From Tissierellia bacterium (GTDB lineage: Bacteria > Bacillota > Clostridia > Tissierellales > Peptoniphilaceae): a stretch of 64,000 nucleotides of DNA. The first letter of the stretch is position 1, and each line of letters starts with the position of its first letter. The position numbers and the translations under genes are program-made. Below the pieces are notes generated by a model, which worked only from the letters and a program-made list of their open reading frames with translations, did no database searches and was not told the origin of the DNA. Of the stretch, positions 18,580 through 28,645 are shown in pieces. The stretch is taken from NCBI GenBank assembly GCA_030529425.1, contig JAUMWX010000002.1:124001-188000 (forward strand), in the 5' to 3' direction.

Positions 18580-19275
18580 TTACCTCTTATCCCAAGCTCT
18601 CAATATTAGAGAAATTGATTTTTCTTTATTAAATTCTTCCTCATCAAAGTTTCCGAAAAATTCAAAATCAAACCCCTCTTCTTTCATTATCTCCATCATT
18701 ATATCATATGTTACAGGAAGTAAAAACTCATCATTCTCCAATACTTCGTCTGCTTTAAGTATAGTATGAAATCTTATTTTATCCCCACTTCTATGGTACT
18801 CCCTAATAAATTCAACATCATTTTTTATCGTTGGCAAATTTCCTAAATAATTCCCCTCTTTAATCAAAAAAGGATAGAAATTTATTATTTGCACTGCCAA
18901 AATACCCTCCTCTTTCAAATGTTTTTTAGCCAAATTGAAAAATTTCCTTACTTGATCAATATTGTCCAAATGTGGCAAAGAATTTCCAACACAATATATC
19001 AAATCAAATTTACAATCAAAATCAATTTCTGTCATGCTAATATTAAATGCGATAACTCCCTTTTCAATTGTTAAGTCTACCATTCTCTGCTCTAAATCAA
19101 TTGCAATGACATTTTTCCCATCATCTTGCAATGCTTTAGCCATTAAACCGCTTCCGCAGGCTATATCAAGTATATCTTTTCCCCGAGAACTATTTAACAA
19201 AAACTTTTTCATCTTGAGATTTAACGGAAATATTTTTTCATAATAATTACTAATTGTCTTATAAAATTTACTCAT
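18580..19275 (-). CDS. Class I SAM-dependent methyltransferase
   Basis: A small methyltransferase with the SAM-binding motif I ILDIACGSGLMAKAL, then VIAIDLEQ (motif II) and FDLIYCVGNSLPHL. The substrate cannot be told from sequence. The start at 19275 was chosen because AGAGG lies five bases upstream; the earlier ATG at 19302 has none. The resulting 231-residue protein starts MSKFYKTISNYYEKIF. It is followed directly by tdk. Confidence 0.88.
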   Translation of the reverse strand: MSKFYKTISNYYEKIFPLNLKMKKFLLNSSRGKDILDIACGSGLMAKALQDDGKNVIAIDLEQRMVDLTIEKGVIAFNISMTEIDFDCKFDLIYCVGNSLPHLDNIDQVRKFFNLAKKHLKEEGILAVQIINFYPFLIKEGNYLGNLPTIKNDVEFIREYHRSGDKIRFHTILKADEVLENDEFLLPVTYDIMMEIMKEEGFDFEFFGNFDEEEFNKEKSISLILRAWDKR

Positions 19276-19492
19276 ATTCACCTCTAAAATATTATATATC
19301 AAATTATAAATTTATACCTAAACAATTTCAAAAAATTCAAAATTATGAACATGGTATATTTATAAATCTTATAATAATTAAACTTCTGTATCGCTACAAA
19401 TAAATTTGTAAATTATTCAATTCATTATTATAATATAATTTTAATTAATATGTTTTATAAAATACTATCTTTCTTTTTAAAAAGTTATCAGC

Positions 19493-19498
19493 TATAAT
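19493..19498 (+). promoter_or_regulatory. Possible -10 of the ABC transporter operon
   Basis: A perfect TATAAT lies about 35 bases before the first permease gene. The -35 region is poor (TTTCTT 17 bases upstream). The 258-base intergenic region before it is AT-rich and has no other clear signal. Confidence 0.35.
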
Positions 19499-19533
19499 AA
19501 TGCTTGGGATGAAAGAGGTGAAAAGGAGCTAAT

Positions 19534-20802
19534 ATGAAAATTTTTAATATTCTTTTTTTATTACTTAAAAAGAAAATAATTATTCCTTTGATTATTTTCT
19601 TGCAAGTGTTTATTGTTATGTCAATTATCCTCCCCTACTATAATAGGTATTCACAAATGTCGAGTACTTACGAAAATTTGAAGACTAAGCCCATACATAA
19701 CTCTATTTTTTACATGGGACATGTTACCTACAATTTTAGAAATGGAGAAAAGGGAGACAACAGCATAACAAACTATGACTTCGTTGAAGAAAATAAGAAA
19801 AAAATTTATGAATATTATGAAGATAATTTAAATTTATTTACAAGTATATCCGCCGGTAAAATTTCTTATTATCAGGTTTCTGAAGATTTTGAAGTTAATA
19901 CCCTACTCATGTATGATAAGTGTACATTGGAAAGTTTTGTAGAAAAACATAATAATGTTGATTTTTCTAATTATAATAACGACGATGAAATACCCGTTAT
20001 AGTACAAGATGAATTTAAATCGAAATACCCGTTAGGCTCAATTGTTGAATTTAATGATGATGAAAATGAAATTTCCGCAAATTTGCTGATAATAGGCTAT
20101 TATACTTCTGACTCTTATACAAGTATTACACAAATCCACTCAAATAATCCTTTTCCAATCACTAGCATTTTACAAAATGCTGATTCTGAGAATGTTGAGT
20201 TTATTTCGTTGTATAATCCGAATCTTGAAAAATATAAGAAATTTGACAAATTTGATGCCAACGATTCAGTAATTCTGTTTTTGAAAGATGGTGTAACAAA
20301 AAACGATTTAATAGATTTTGAGAAATATATTGAAAAAAATTCTTTAGGATATTACCAATATTCAAATGATTTATTTGAAAAGCAAAAGAATGTTAATAAT
20401 AATTTATTTCAAACGAAATTTGATTTGTTAATTTCATTTTTGGTAGTAATAATTTTTTCATTTATTTCAATTGGATATATAAATAAAGATTTACTTAAGG
20501 AAAGATTTAAGGTGTTTTATTTAAACGGAGCAAGTTATAAAGACCTGTCTTTAATTACTTTTTTATATTATTTCATTATATATATATCTTCCTTATGCTT
20601 GTATCAATCTTTTTTTTATATTTTAAATTCTAAATATATTAAGATTTCAAATATATTTATTTATCGATTGATAATAGATGATAATGTTTTTCATTTAAAA
20701 GAATTTATTTTTTCTACAATATTTTTATCACTAATAATAATTGTGATTACTAAATTCACTATAGAATCATTTAAAATTGATAAAAAAAGAGGTGAAGAAT
20801 GA
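19534..20802 (+). CDS. ABC transporter permease, FtsX/MacB-like (1)
   Basis: A 422-residue permease with the FtsX/MacB layout: one helix at about 14-37, a large outside domain of about 240 residues, then three helices near the C-terminus (around LLISFLVVIIFSFISIGYI, LITFLYYFIIYISSLCLY and FSTIFLSLIIIVITKF). Such proteins usually work in peptide or bacteriocin export or resistance rather than nutrient uptake. AAGGAG supports the start. The stop overlaps the next ATG (ATGA). The gene is clearly more AT-rich than the housekeeping genes around it, which may reflect transfer. Confidence 0.75.
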   Translation: MKIFNILFLLLKKKIIIPLIIFLQVFIVMSIILPYYNRYSQMSSTYENLKTKPIHNSIFYMGHVTYNFRNGEKGDNSITNYDFVEENKKKIYEYYEDNLNLFTSISAGKISYYQVSEDFEVNTLLMYDKCTLESFVEKHNNVDFSNYNNDDEIPVIVQDEFKSKYPLGSIVEFNDDENEISANLLIIGYYTSDSYTSITQIHSNNPFPITSILQNADSENVEFISLYNPNLEKYKKFDKFDANDSVILFLKDGVTKNDLIDFEKYIEKNSLGYYQYSNDLFEKQKNVNNNLFQTKFDLLISFLVVIIFSFISIGYINKDLLKERFKVFYLNGASYKDLSLITFLYYFIIYISSLCLYQSFFYILNSKYIKISNIFIYRLIIDDNVFHLKEFIFSTIFLSLIIIVITKFTIESFKIDKKRGEE

Positions 20803-21854
20803 AAATAGCGTTAAAAGAATTGCGAAGTAATATATATAAAAATAAACTTTTAATTTTCGGAATTATAATGTCCATATTTATGTGTTTTACAGTACTTGCA
20901 GCAAATATGTTTGACGAAAACGAGAAAGAATTAAAATATAGTAAAAACTTAACCTATAATATCTATTCTCCTACAAATGATTTTGAAAAATATGAACTAT
21001 TAAGTAAAAATGAAAATATTAGTTTTTTTCAAATACAATATCTTCATCCCACTAAAAGTGAATACTTACAATTGAATTTTGATGATATCCCAATCGGTGA
21101 AAGAATTTTGGCTGTTAGAGAAAAAGATTATATAGCACAAAAAGGAAATATTCCAAATTATAGTTCTGGAAAAAAAGAAATAGCCATACCGACAATTTAC
21201 GCTCTCGCAAATAATATTGAAATTGGTGACAGCATTAATTTTTATAATACAGAGTTAAAAGTTATTGGATTTACGGATATTTTATTAAATGAAAGTTTTG
21301 TAACCAACACAAAAGTAATGAAAAATATAAATTTTGATATCTATGCCTTTAGTTTTAAACTTGATGAAAAACTTACGGATATAGAAAAAAAAGATATGGT
21401 AAATGATATTACCAATTTATTACAATCAAACAATGTTGAAGTTAGCAATAGAGGATTTTTACCTACTAACCAAAAACTTATATTCCCTTTGGTACTTATA
21501 ATTTTTCTTTCAACATTATCACTGGTATTTATTTTCACTCATGTATTAAACACAAGAAGAAAAAGATACTTTATATATAGATTTTGCGGAATGAAAAAAT
21601 TTCATTTATACAATATTTTGTTAACTGAGTTGTTTTCAAAGTTTATCCTATCTTTTTTTATATCAGTGGTATGTTTTTATTTATTTGATTTAGTAATACT
21701 AAGAAGAATATTTGGCATTTTAAGGTATGATCTTAAACTAAGCTCTATAATATTAGTTTTTGCTATATACCTGACGATAATGATGAGTTTTATGTTTTTA
21801 AGTATTAGAAGATACTTTAAGAATTCATTAATAGAATCTTATAAGGAGCAATAG
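20799..21854 (+). CDS. ABC transporter permease, FtsX/MacB-like (2)
   Basis: A second permease of 351 residues, with the same layout: helix at about 16-36, outside domain, then three C-terminal helices (around LVLIIFLSTLSLVFIFTHV, FILSFFISVVCFYLFDLV and SSIILVFAIYLTIMMSFMFL). It overlaps the first permease by four bases and is followed one base later by the ATPase gene. The pair probably forms a heterodimer. No substrate can be named. Confidence 0.75.
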   Translation: MKIALKELRSNIYKNKLLIFGIIMSIFMCFTVLAANMFDENEKELKYSKNLTYNIYSPTNDFEKYELLSKNENISFFQIQYLHPTKSEYLQLNFDDIPIGERILAVREKDYIAQKGNIPNYSSGKKEIAIPTIYALANNIEIGDSINFYNTELKVIGFTDILLNESFVTNTKVMKNINFDIYAFSFKLDEKLTDIEKKDMVNDITNLLQSNNVEVSNRGFLPTNQKLIFPLVLIIFLSTLSLVFIFTHVLNTRRKRYFIYRFCGMKKFHLYNILLTELFSKFILSFFISVVCFYLFDLVILRRIFGILRYDLKLSSIILVFAIYLTIMMSFMFLSIRRYFKNSLIESYKEQ

Positions 21855-21855
21855 A

Positions 21856-22533
21856 ATGTTGAAGTTAAAAAATATAAATAAGTACTATAACAAAAATAAA
21901 GATAATGAGTTACATGTACTAAAGGATTTAAATTTTAATTTGGAAGAGAACTTATTTGTTTCAATTATGGGTACAAGTGGTGTAGGAAAATCTACATTAC
22001 TTAATATAATCGGTTGTATAGAAGATTTTGACAGTGGAGAATATCTATTGGACGGCGAGAATATTAATGGTTCCAAGAAGAAAAAATTAGATGAAATAAG
22101 AGGAAAAAAAATTAGTTATATATATCAGAGTTATATGCTAATTGAAGAAGATACGGCAATAGAAAATGTTAAAGTTCCTTTGTTTTTTGATGAAAGATTC
22201 AAAAATAAAGATATTAAAAAGCTTTCGGAAGACGCGCTATTGAAAGTTGGATTAAGCAAAGATATATTCAATAAAAAAGTATCAAAACTGTCAGGAGGAC
22301 AAAAACAGAGAGTTGCAATAGCAAGAGCTATTGTAAATAATCCTCTATTAATATTAGCAGACGAACCGACCGGTGCATTGGATGAAGATACATCCAAAGG
22401 CATACTAGCTCTATTTAAAAACCTCATAACTGAAAACTTGTCTATCATATTAGTAACTCACGATATCGATATAGCAAAACATGCAGATAAAATCTACAAT
22501 ATGAAAGATGGCAAATTAGTAGAAATTGAATAA
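21856..22533 (+). CDS. ABC transporter ATP-binding protein
   Basis: ATPase of the MacB/LolD type with all motifs: Walker A GTSGVGKST (39-47), Q-loop IYQSYML, signature LSGGQKQR (145-152), Walker B LLILADE (164-170) and H-loop VTHD. The 225 residues are usual. It powers the two FtsX-like permeases upstream. Transporters of this build often move or repel antimicrobial peptides; that role is an inference here. Confidence 0.93.
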   Translation: MLKLKNINKYYNKNKDNELHVLKDLNFNLEENLFVSIMGTSGVGKSTLLNIIGCIEDFDSGEYLLDGENINGSKKKKLDEIRGKKISYIYQSYMLIEEDTAIENVKVPLFFDERFKNKDIKKLSEDALLKVGLSKDIFNKKVSKLSGGQKQRVAIARAIVNNPLLILADEPTGALDEDTSKGILALFKNLITENLSIILVTHDIDIAKHADKIYNMKDGKLVEIE

Positions 22534-22570
22534 TCTATCAAAAACTTCAATTGCTAAATATAAATATTGT

Positions 22571-22620
22571 AATAAAGTGTCAGTTGTATGAACTGACACT
22601 TTATTAATTTAAATTTATTT
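22571..22620 (+). terminator. ABC transporter operon terminator
   Basis: AATAAAGTGTCAGTT (22571-22585) and AACTGACACTTTATT (22591-22605) form a perfect 15-bp stem with a five-base loop, followed by T-rich sequence. Confidence 0.88.
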
Positions 22621-22824
22621 TTTAGAATTTAATCCTCTTCAAACTCCGATAACTCTAAGTCTTTAATTAGATTTTATCCACACTTTTTCAACCATCGTTT
22701 CAAATCTGTTCCTGTGCATGTAGATATGAAAATTCTATTCATTCCGATATATAGTCTGCTGATATACATTAAAACTACTGAAAATTATGTGACAGTTATT
22801 AAACTGATATTCAAAAAGTTTTAA
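22621..22824. other. Intergenic stretch, possible gene remnant
   Basis: Between two terminators. The minus strand has a 32-codon open frame from an ATG, with a WLKKCG end, but no ribosome binding site and no family that can be recognised. It may be the rest of a decayed gene. Nothing else is visible. Confidence 0.25.
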
Positions 22825-22863
22825 AATAGTAAAAGCCCTTAAACCGTTATGGTTATGGGCTTT
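22825..22863 (-). terminator. Terminator of the ribosomal protein cluster
   Basis: AAAGCCC (22832-22838) pairs with GGGCTTT (22857-22863), with an inner AACC/GGTT stem. T-rich sequence follows on the minus strand. It ends the transcript after rplQ. Confidence 0.85.
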
Positions 22864-22867
22864 GTAA

Positions 22868-23209
22868 TTATACTAATTCAAGAACTGCCATCTCAGTTCC
22901 GTCACCTCTACGAGGTCCTAATTTTAATACTCTAGTATATCCGCCATTTCTTTCAGCATACTTAGGTCCGAATTCGTCAAATAACTTTTTAACTACTTCA
23001 TCTTTATAAATATATGCTAAAGCTTGACGTCTTGAATGTAAATCACCTTTTTTTGCCAATGTCACCATCTTGTCAGCCATTCTTTGAGCTTCTTTAGCTC
23101 TAGTAACAGATGTTTGGATTTTTCCATTTTCAAATAAAGATTGAACAAGGTTTCTCAACATTGCATTACGGTGATCAGTTCTTCTACCAAGTTTTCTTAA
23201 TGTTGCCAA
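22868..23209 (-). CDS. rplQ: 50S ribosomal protein L17
   Basis: L17 of the large ribosomal subunit, located near the exit tunnel. The start [20 protein letters not shown] and the 113-residue length are typical. It is the last gene of the alpha operon, 13 bases after rpoA, and is followed by a terminator. Confidence 0.99.
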   Translation of the reverse strand: MATLRKLGRRTDHRNAMLRNLVQSLFENGKIQTSVTRAKEAQRMADKMVTLAKKGDLHSRRQALAYIYKDEVVKKLFDEFGPKYAERNGGYTRVLKLGPRRGDGTEMAVLELV

Positions 23210-23222
23210 ACTAATATCCCCC

Positions 23223-24182
23223 TTACTCTTCTTCGCTTGTTTTAAGCTCTAATCCTAGTTCCTTAATCTTAGCTTCAACTTCATCAAATGATTTCTTTCC
23301 GAAATTTTTAATCTTTGATAATTCGTCTCTTTCAATAGCTAAAATTTCACCGACAGTATTTAATCCTGCTCTCTTCAAGCAGTTAAAACTTCTTAAACTT
23401 AAATCCAGTTCTTCGACGGTCAGTGAAAATACTTCTTCATCTTCCTTATCTTCAAAGTCTTCTACTTCCGGTTCAACTTCATCCAAATCAGGAAGTTCTG
23501 TAAAGAAATCCAAATAATTAATAAGTATTTGAGACCCTTCAGAAACAGCCTCTTGAGGAGTTATTGTACCGTTTGTGTATACTTCTAAAGTAAGTTTATC
23601 ATAATCGATAATCTGTCCAACTCTTGTTTTTTCAACTATAAAGTTAACTTTTTTAACCGGTGTGAATGAAGAATCAATTGCGATTTGTCCAATCGGATCA
23701 TTTTCATTCTTGTTTTGATCGGATATCGCATATCCGCTTCCGTCGATTACGGTAAGTTCCATATGAATGGCACCTTCGTCATTTACCGTAGCTATATAAT
23801 GATCTTTATTCACAATTTCAATATCTGTATCTTCAGTAATATCTCCGGCTGTTACAATCTTCGGACCCACTATATCAAGTCTTAATTTAATAGGTTCTGG
23901 ATTTTGAACTAGTTTTTTAATAGCTATACCTTTAATATTCAAAATAATTTCGGGTACATCTTCTATTACACCCTTAACAGTAGTAAATTCGTGAAGTACG
24001 CCTTCATCAAATTTAATGCTTGATATGGCTGTTCCAGGTAATGATGATAACAATACTCTTCTCATACTGTTACCAAGAGTGGTTCCATAACCTCTCTCTA
24101 GAGGTGATAGAACAAAACTTCCCTTATTATTTTTTTCATCTATTTCCAATATCTCTACTTTTGTATTTAGCTTGTCTATCAC
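23223..24182 (-). CDS. rpoA: RNA polymerase alpha subunit
   Basis: Alpha subunit, scaffold of RNA polymerase assembly. The N-terminal dimerisation domain is recognised by [20 protein letters not shown]. The C-terminal domain that contacts promoter UP elements and activators carries [16 protein letters not shown] very acidic linker lies near 232-250. Its 319 residues are normal. It lies between rpsD and rplQ, as usual in Firmicutes. Confidence 0.99.
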   Translation of the reverse strand: MIDKLNTKVEILEIDEKNNKGSFVLSPLERGYGTTLGNSMRRVLLSSLPGTAISSIKFDEGVLHEFTTVKGVIEDVPEIILNIKGIAIKKLVQNPEPIKLRLDIVGPKIVTAGDITEDTDIEIVNKDHYIATVNDEGAIHMELTVIDGSGYAISDQNKNENDPIGQIAIDSSFTPVKKVNFIVEKTRVGQIIDYDKLTLEVYTNGTITPQEAVSEGSQILINYLDFFTELPDLDEVEPEVEDFEDKEDEEVFSLTVEELDLSLRSFNCLKRAGLNTVGEILAIERDELSKIKNFGKKSFDEVEAKIKELGLELKTSEEE

Positions 24183-24207
24183 GGATTAGCCTCCTGTGCT
24201 TATGCTA

Positions 24208-24792
24208 TTATCTTGAATACAACTCAACTATTAATTGTTCTGTAATTTCGAAGTCAATGTCAGATCTTTCAGGTCTAGCAACAACTTTACCTTCAAGTTT
24301 TTCAACATCTACTGTAACCCATTGAGCTTGATTCCAAGCTTTGTCATCAGTATTTTTGAATTTTTCAATTTTTCTTGATTTTTCTCTTACAGATATTACA
24401 TCATCTACAGAAACTATATATGAAGGGATATCAACTTTTTTTCCGTTGATTAAGAAATGTCCATGAGAAATCATTTGCTTAGCTTCTTGTCTAGTCTTAG
24501 CAAATCCCATTCTGTAAACAACATTGTCAAATCTTAATTCCAACAATGTCAATAGGTTTTCCCCTGTGATACCTTTCATTTTTTCCGCTTTTTCAAATAA
24601 TGTTCTAAATTGTCTTTCTTGAACACCATATATGAATTTAGCTTTTTGTTTTTCTTTTAATTGTAATCCGTATTCGCTTAATTTTCCGCCTCTTTTAGGA
24701 TTCTTATTTGATTTTTTATTGATTCCCAAAACAGATGGTTCAATTCCCAATGCTCTAGATCTCTTTAATACAGGTCCTTTATATCTTGCCAT
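24208..24792 (-). CDS. rpsD: 30S ribosomal protein S4
   Basis: S4 binds the 5' domain of 16S rRNA early in assembly and, in Bacillus, regulates its own synthesis. The S4 RNA-binding domain is visible around LRFDNVVYRMGFAKTRQEAKQ. The N-terminus lacks the four-cysteine zinc site, so this is the cysteine-free form. Unlike in Bacillus subtilis, it sits inside the alpha operon between rpsK and rpoA. Confidence 0.99.
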   Translation of the reverse strand: MARYKGPVLKRSRALGIEPSVLGINKKSNKNPKRGGKLSEYGLQLKEKQKAKFIYGVQERQFRTLFEKAEKMKGITGENLLTLLELRFDNVVYRMGFAKTRQEAKQMISHGHFLINGKKVDIPSYIVSVDDVISVREKSRKIEKFKNTDDKAWNQAQWVTVDVEKLEGKVVARPERSDIDFEITEQLIVELYSR

Positions 24793-24804
24793 AATTTCCT
24801 CCTA

Positions 24805-25221
24805 TTAAACTCTTCTTCTCTTAGGTGGTCTACAACCATTGTGAGGGATAGGAGTTACATCCTTGATCATGTTAACTTCTAAGCCGGCAGCTTGTAAACT
24901 TCTTATAGCAGCTTCTCTTCCTGAACCAGGTCCTTTTACATATACTTCAACTGTCTTCAATCCATGTTCTATAGCTTTTTTAGCAGCTTCTTCAGCCGCT
25001 TGTTGAGCTGCAAAAGGAGTAGATTTTCTTGAACCTTTAAAGCCTAATTGACCGGCAGATGCCCAAGAAATGGCATTACCGTTTAAGTCAGTAAGTGTAA
25101 CCATAGTATTGTTAAAAGTAGATACTATATGAGCTTGGCCCTTTTCTATACTTTTTCTTTGTCTTCTTTTTAGACGCGGACCGCCTTTTGCGCCACGTGC
25201 AGGTGCTTTTTTAGTTGCCAA
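24805..25221 (-). CDS. rpsK: 30S ribosomal protein S11
   Basis: S11 of the small subunit platform. The motifs [37 protein letters not shown] and [11 protein letters not shown] at the C-terminus are typical. It follows rpsM after 14 bases. Confidence 0.99.
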   Translation of the reverse strand: MATKKAPARGAKGGPRLKRRQRKSIEKGQAHIVSTFNNTMVTLTDLNGNAISWASAGQLGFKGSRKSTPFAAQQAAEEAAKKAIEHGLKTVEVYVKGPGSGREAAIRSLQAAGLEVNMIKDVTPIPHNGCRPPKRRRV

Positions 25222-25235
25222 TTACTCTCCCCCCT

Positions 25236-25580
25236 TTATTTCTTTTTACCTTTTCTAGTTCTTGCATTATTCTTAGTATTTTGTCCTCTAACAGGTAGAT
25301 TTCTTCTGTGTCTTTGACCTCTGTAAGAATTAATTTCTCTCAATCTCTTGATATTTAAGCTGATTTCTCTTCTTAAATCCCCTTCTAATTGATATTTTCC
25401 GATTTGATCTCTGATTGCAGCTAATTCTTCTTCAGTAAGATCCTTTACTCTAGTGTCAGGATTAACTCCCGCATTTGATAGAATTTCGTTTGATCTTGCT
25501 CTACCTATTCCAAATATATAAGTAAGTCCTACTTCGACTCTTTTTTCTCTTGGTAAGTCGATGCCTGATATTCTTGCCAA
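25236..25580 (-). CDS. rpsM: 30S ribosomal protein S13
   Basis: S13 of the 30S head, which contacts the P-site tRNA and the large subunit. The start [20 protein letters not shown] and the basic tail with [19 protein letters not shown] are typical. It lies between rpmJ and rpsK. Confidence 0.99.
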   Translation of the reverse strand: MARISGIDLPREKRVEVGLTYIFGIGRARSNEILSNAGVNPDTRVKDLTEEELAAIRDQIGKYQLEGDLRREISLNIKRLREINSYRGQRHRRNLPVRGQNTKNNARTRKGKKK

Positions 25581-25599
25581 ATTCCTACACCCCCCTATA

Positions 25600-25713
<114 letters not shown>

Positions 25714-25726
25714 TTAAAAGTCCTCC

Positions 25727-25945
25727 TTATTTCTTTCTCCAAGTAATTCTTCCCTTTGTTAAATCATAAGGTGATAATTCAACAGTCACTTTATCTCCCG
25801 GAAGAATTCTGATGTAATTCATTCTTAGTTTACCTGATATATGTGCTGTAACCTTATGGCCGTTTTCCAGTTCTACAATAAAGATTGTGTTAGGAAGTGC
25901 TTCTTTTACAGTTCCCTCAACCTCTATAACGTCTTTATTTGACAT
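25727..25945 (-). CDS. infA: Translation initiation factor IF-1
   Basis: IF-1 binds the A site of the 30S subunit during initiation. The 72-residue OB-fold protein has the typical sequence around [21 protein letters not shown] and RITWRKK. It precedes rpmJ by 13 bases. Confidence 0.99.
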   Translation of the reverse strand: MSNKDVIEVEGTVKEALPNTIFIVELENGHKVTAHISGKLRMNYIRILPGDKVTVELSPYDLTKGRITWRKK

Positions 25946-25959
25946 AGATAAGTTTCCTC

Positions 25960-26244
25960 CTAATTAATTTGAGTCTTTATCAGCCTTCTGATTAAGGCAT
26001 CATTAAATTCATTACTATATTTCATGTTCTCAAAATCATCTATTATGGAATTGAATTTTTGTAAATGTTTTACTTTTTTCTTCTTTGGTTTTCCAATTTT
26101 CCTAATTTTACCATCAACAACTAGAACATAATTGTCATCTACAATTTGATATATAATAAAAACTTCTCCTTTGTCTCTTCCCGCTTTTGAACGAACGAGC
26201 TGACCAACGACCACATCACAGATTCTTTCTTTTCCTAAACTCAT
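25960..26244 (-). CDS. KOW-domain RNA-binding protein, L14e-like
   Basis: A 94-residue protein with an N-terminal KOW motif ([20 protein letters not shown]), similar to archaeal/eukaryal ribosomal proteins L14e/L27e. Such genes are common between adk or map and infA in Clostridia; the exact role is unknown, probably a ribosome-associated RNA-binding protein. A lysine-rich KPKKKK segment follows the KOW part. It starts six bases after adk. Confidence 0.85.
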   Translation of the reverse strand: MSLGKERICDVVVGQLVRSKAGRDKGEVFIIYQIVDDNYVLVVDGKIRKIGKPKKKKVKHLQKFNSIIDDFENMKYSNEFNDALIRRLIKTQIN

Positions 26245-26250
26245 ATGATA

Positions 26251-26892
26251 TTACTTTAGAGAATCTTTAACATCACTATAAACTTCATCAATCGATTTAT
26301 TACCGTCAAATTCTACAAGTTTGCCCTGTTTCTTGTAATATTCAATTAATGGTGATGTTTGGTTTTCATATATTTCAATTCTTTGTCTAATGGTTTCTTC
26401 ATTATCGTCCGGTCGTTGAATAACACTTGTACCACATTTATCACAAATTCCCTCAACTTTTGGCGGTTCATTAACTATGTGATATGAACCTCCACAATTC
26501 GGGCATACCCTTCTTCCGGAAATTCTCTTTATAAGCAATTGCTTGTCAACTGTAATATCCAAAACTTTTGTAAGTTCCAATCGGTTTTGCAATATCCAAT
26601 TATCCAAAGCTTTCGCCTGATTCAAATTCCTTGGGTATCCGTCCAGTAAAAATCCGTTTTTACAGTCATCTTTTGACAGTCTGTCAAAAACAATGTCATT
26701 TGTTAATTCATCAGGAACCAAAGCTCCACTTGCCAATATATCTTTAACTTTTAACCCCAGTTCAGTTTCCTGTTTGATATTACTTCTGAATATATCACCG
26801 GTGGAAATATGAACCAAATTATAGTCTTCGATAATTCTTTTTGCTTGCGTACCTTTTCCGGCCCCAGGTGGTCCCAATAATATAAGTATCAT
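26251..26892 (-). CDS. adk: Adenylate kinase
   Basis: Catalyses ATP + AMP = 2 ADP. The P-loop GPPGAGKGTQA is at 7-17. The LID domain carries a four-cysteine zinc site: CPNC and CDKC. The motif DGYPRN for AMP binding is present. The 213 residues match the long form. In many Clostridia map follows adk; here it does not. Confidence 0.99.
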   Translation of the reverse strand: MILILLGPPGAGKGTQAKRIIEDYNLVHISTGDIFRSNIKQETELGLKVKDILASGALVPDELTNDIVFDRLSKDDCKNGFLLDGYPRNLNQAKALDNWILQNRLELTKVLDITVDKQLLIKRISGRRVCPNCGGSYHIVNEPPKVEGICDKCGTSVIQRPDDNEETIRQRIEIYENQTSPLIEYYKKQGKLVEFDGNKSIDEVYSDVKDSLK

Positions 26893-26903
26893 CTTATTCC
26901 CCT

Positions 26904-28184
26904 TTATTTATTTAAGAAACCTTTATAATGTCTCATTTGCATCATTGCTTCAATTTGCTTAATAGTTTCAAGTATTACCCCTACGGCGATGATAACTGAT
27001 GTACCAGCCAAAGTAATTCTGATTCCTAATGCTCCTGCAACAATTGTTGGTATAACAGCCAAAATAGCCAATCCCAACGCACCAATCATCGTAACTCTAT
27101 TAGTTATTTTTGCTAAATAATCACTTGTTGGTCTACCCGGTCTGATTCCAGGAATAAATCCACCATATTGTTGTAGATTTTTAGAGTACTCAATTGGGTT
27201 AAATTGAATTGAGTTATAGAAGTAAGCAAACAGTATAATTAATCCGACTTGAATTATTATTGATACTATACTTCCAAATACTCCTGTAGGACTTAAGTAA
27301 TTTGTAACGAAAGTTTGGAATCCGCCACCAAATAACAAACCTAATGTTTGAGGCAATGCCATTAGTGATGAAGCGAAGATTACCGGCAATACTCCTGCCA
27401 TATTAACTTTGATAGGAATATTTGTGGATTGTCCACCATACATTTTTCTGCCGACAACTCTCTTTGCATATTGAACCGGAATTTTTCTCTCTCCTGATGT
27501 AAGTAATACTACAAATACAATTGTAAGTAATACAATCAAAAGCAATAAGATGAATTTCCAGATTTGCAATTGACCTGCCAACATACCTTGAATCCAGCCG
27601 ATCATTTGATCGGGAATTCTTGAAATGATCCCAATAAAGATAATCATTGAAAGTCCGTTTCCAATACCTTTTTCACCGATTAAATCCCCTATCCAAACAA
27701 TAAACATCGCACCTGCAACCAATACTGTTATAAGTATTAAAGTTGTTCCAGGGAAATTTCCTGTCAAAATTGCTGAACTGAATATTCCCCCTACAACGGC
27801 ATATGCTTGTAGTATTGCCAATGCTAATCCAACAAATTTAGTGATTTTTTGAATTTTCTTTTTACCTTCTTCACCCTCTTTTGATAATTCTTCCAAAGCG
27901 GGAATGGCAAATGTCAATAATTGAACAACGATGGACGCTGTAATGTAAGGACCGACCCCAAGTGCGAATACTGATAGATTTTCAAGTCCCCCACCTGTGA
28001 TTAGGTTTAACATTTGCAATATACTTCCCTCTGAACCGTGAAATATGCTTTGAACAATTTGAGGATTTATGAATGGTAGAGGTAAAGAATTACCCAATCT
28101 GAAAACTACCACCATCATAAAAGTAAAAATCATTTTTTTTCTAATATCTTCTATATTCCAGGCATTTTTTAATGTTCTAAACAT
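26904..28184 (-). CDS. secY: Preprotein translocase subunit SecY
   Basis: Channel subunit of the Sec translocon with ten predicted membrane helices. The start MFRTLKNAWNIEDIRKKMIF, PLPFINP in the plug region, and GIRPGRPTSDYL before helix 8 are family features. It lies one base after rplO, at the end of the spc operon before adk. Confidence 0.99.
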   Translation of the reverse strand: MFRTLKNAWNIEDIRKKMIFTFMMVVVFRLGNSLPLPFINPQIVQSIFHGSEGSILQMLNLITGGGLENLSVFALGVGPYITASIVVQLLTFAIPALEELSKEGEEGKKKIQKITKFVGLALAILQAYAVVGGIFSSAILTGNFPGTTLILITVLVAGAMFIVWIGDLIGEKGIGNGLSMIIFIGIISRIPDQMIGWIQGMLAGQLQIWKFILLLLIVLLTIVFVVLLTSGERKIPVQYAKRVVGRKMYGGQSTNIPIKVNMAGVLPVIFASSLMALPQTLGLLFGGGFQTFVTNYLSPTGVFGSIVSIIIQVGLIILFAYFYNSIQFNPIEYSKNLQQYGGFIPGIRPGRPTSDYLAKITNRVTMIGALGLAILAVIPTIVAGALGIRITLAGTSVIIAVGVILETIKQIEAMMQMRHYKGFLNK

Positions 28185-28185
28185 C

Positions 28186-28635
28186 TTAGATCACCTCTGC
28201 CCTTCCCCCTAAAGCATTAATTTTCTCTTGTGCTGACTTAGAAAATTTATGGGCTTTAACAACTAACTTCTTGTGAAGTTCTCCATTTCCTAATATCTTG
28301 ATGCCGTCTTTAGCTTTAGAAGCTTTAACAACGCCAGTTTCAAATAATAATTCCGGAGTTACTTCAGTTCCTTCTTCAAATCTATTTAATTCAATAAGAT
28401 TTACTTCAGCATATATTTTAGTGAATATATTTGTAAAACCTCTTTTAGGAATTCTACGGAAAAGTGGTAATTGTCCCCCTTCAAATCCAGGTCTTACACC
28501 TCCGCCTGATCTGGCATTTTGCCCTTTGTGACCACGACCAGATGTTTTACCCAATCCAGATCCGTGTCCACGACCTAGTCTTTTTCTTTCTTTTACAGCT
28601 CCGCCAGGTGCCGGTCTTAAATCATGTAATTTCAT
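28186..28635 (-). CDS. rplO: 50S ribosomal protein L15
   Basis: Late-assembling large-subunit protein. The N-terminus [12 protein letters not shown] and the glycine-rich [18 protein letters not shown] segment are diagnostic. It has 149 residues and is followed one base later by secY. Confidence 0.99.
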   Translation of the reverse strand: MKLHDLRPAPGGAVKERKRLGRGHGSGLGKTSGRGHKGQNARSGGGVRPGFEGGQLPLFRRIPKRGFTNIFTKIYAEVNLIELNRFEEGTEVTPELLFETGVVKASKAKDGIKILGNGELHKKLVVKAHKFSKSAQEKINALGGRAEVI

Positions 28636-28645
28636 TCGTCACCTC

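Noticed and set aside
18889-19243. Plus-strand frames of 61 and 93 codons
   Set aside because: Both are antisense to the methyltransferase, which has full SAM motifs and a ribosome binding site.
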